From Bacillota bacterium (lineage in GTDB: Bacteria; Bacillota; Dethiobacteria; DTU022), in NCBI GenBank assembly GCA_012797095.1, contig JAAZPS010000043.1:1-5967 (forward strand): a DNA stretch of 5,967 bases. Direction: 5' to 3'. The notes beneath the pieces are model-generated. The model saw only the letters and a program-made list of their open reading frames with translations, made no database searches and was not told the DNA's origin. The first letter of the stretch is position 1; each line of letters begins with the position of its first letter. Below, piece by piece: positions 5,865 through 5,967 of this stretch. The position numbers and the translations under genes are program-made.

Positions 5865-5967
5865 GTAACACTAAGCTGCCACATAAACATCATTGGCTGT
5901 TTTGTAACCGAACATCCTTCTTGGATAATTGTTCATCCATTGCTCAATTCGCTTGATGTCGCGAGCA
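5840..5967 (-). mobile_element. One end of an insertion sequence, probably IS30 family; boundary uncertain
   Basis: The transposase C-terminus at 5871-5967 implies an element extending beyond the window. IS30-family elements normally end a few tens of bases after the transposase stop, so the boundary should lie somewhere between about 5800 and 5870; 5840 is only a placeholder. The other terminal repeat and any target duplication are outside the window, so the exact end cannot be set. Confidence 0.45.
5871..5967 (-). CDS. Transposase C-terminal fragment, probably IS30 family, 5' end outside window
   Basis: Too short for a confident family call, but the frame is open from the window edge (first full codon at 5966) for 31 residues and ends in TAG at 5871-5873. 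The segment IEQWMNNYPRRMFGYKTAND parallels the C-terminus of IS30-type DDE transposases, which end in N-x-R/Y-PR-(K/R)-x-x-GY/W-x-T-x-x-(E/D). No catalytic residue is visible because the DDE domain lies upstream, outside the window. Codons are AT-richer than in the arg genes, as expected of acquired DNA. Whether the element is intact cannot be judged. It could instead be another DDE family with a similar tail. Confidence 0.62.
   Translation of the reverse strand, partial: ARDIKRIEQWMNNYPRRMFGYKTANDVYVAA

Noticed and set aside
5814..5967. A CRISPR array or phage attachment site at the right edge
   Set aside because: There are no regularly spaced direct repeats. The inverted repeats and the open transposase tail are better explained by an insertion sequence end, and no tRNA gene is present.

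Overview
This window reads as a stretch of Bacillota chromosome, most likely from a GC-rich clostridial or Peptococcaceae-like lineage. That inference rests on three things. The arg operon is headed by a T-box riboswitch. The ribosome binding sites are strong and G-rich. The partial acyl-CoA ligase resembles the Bacillus LcfA type as I remember that family. No species can be named from the sequence alone.

Layout. Positions 2-946 (+) hold the C-terminal part of a long-chain-type acyl-CoA synthetase whose 5' end lies outside the window. A 12-bp GC-rich hairpin at 965-1000 separates it from a convergent operon. Reading right to left on the minus strand, that operon is argC (4439-5473), argJ (3178-4401), argB (2242-3141) and argD (1006-2199). 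The three gaps are about 36-42 nt, and each downstream gene has its own Shine-Dalgarno sequence. Upstream of argC, a complete T-box leader occupies about 5488-5765: Stem I motifs, a CGC arginine specifier, a Stem III hairpin, the T-box sequence, an antiterminator and an overlapping terminator. A good extended -10 promoter lies at 5772-5799. The right edge (5871-5967, minus strand) is the C-terminal tail of a transposase, probably IS30 family, entering from outside. The DNA from about 5750 to the end is visibly more AT-rich than the arg genes.

How it works together. ArgJ makes N-acetylglutamate from glutamate by recycling acetyl groups from N-acetylornithine. ArgB phosphorylates it, ArgC reduces the acyl phosphate to the semialdehyde, and ArgD transaminates that to N-acetylornithine, which returns to ArgJ. 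The result is the cyclic route from glutamate to ornithine. Control appears to act at two levels: uncharged tRNA-Arg sensed by the T-box, and arginine feedback on ArgB, whose N-terminal helix and C-terminal signature are of the arginine-sensitive type. No argF, argG, argH or carAB is present, so later steps are encoded elsewhere.

I see no new multi-gene system here. The points most worth a second look are the arginine-specific T-box on a biosynthetic operon, a perfect palindrome over the predicted transcription start, and the mobile element abutting the operon promoter.
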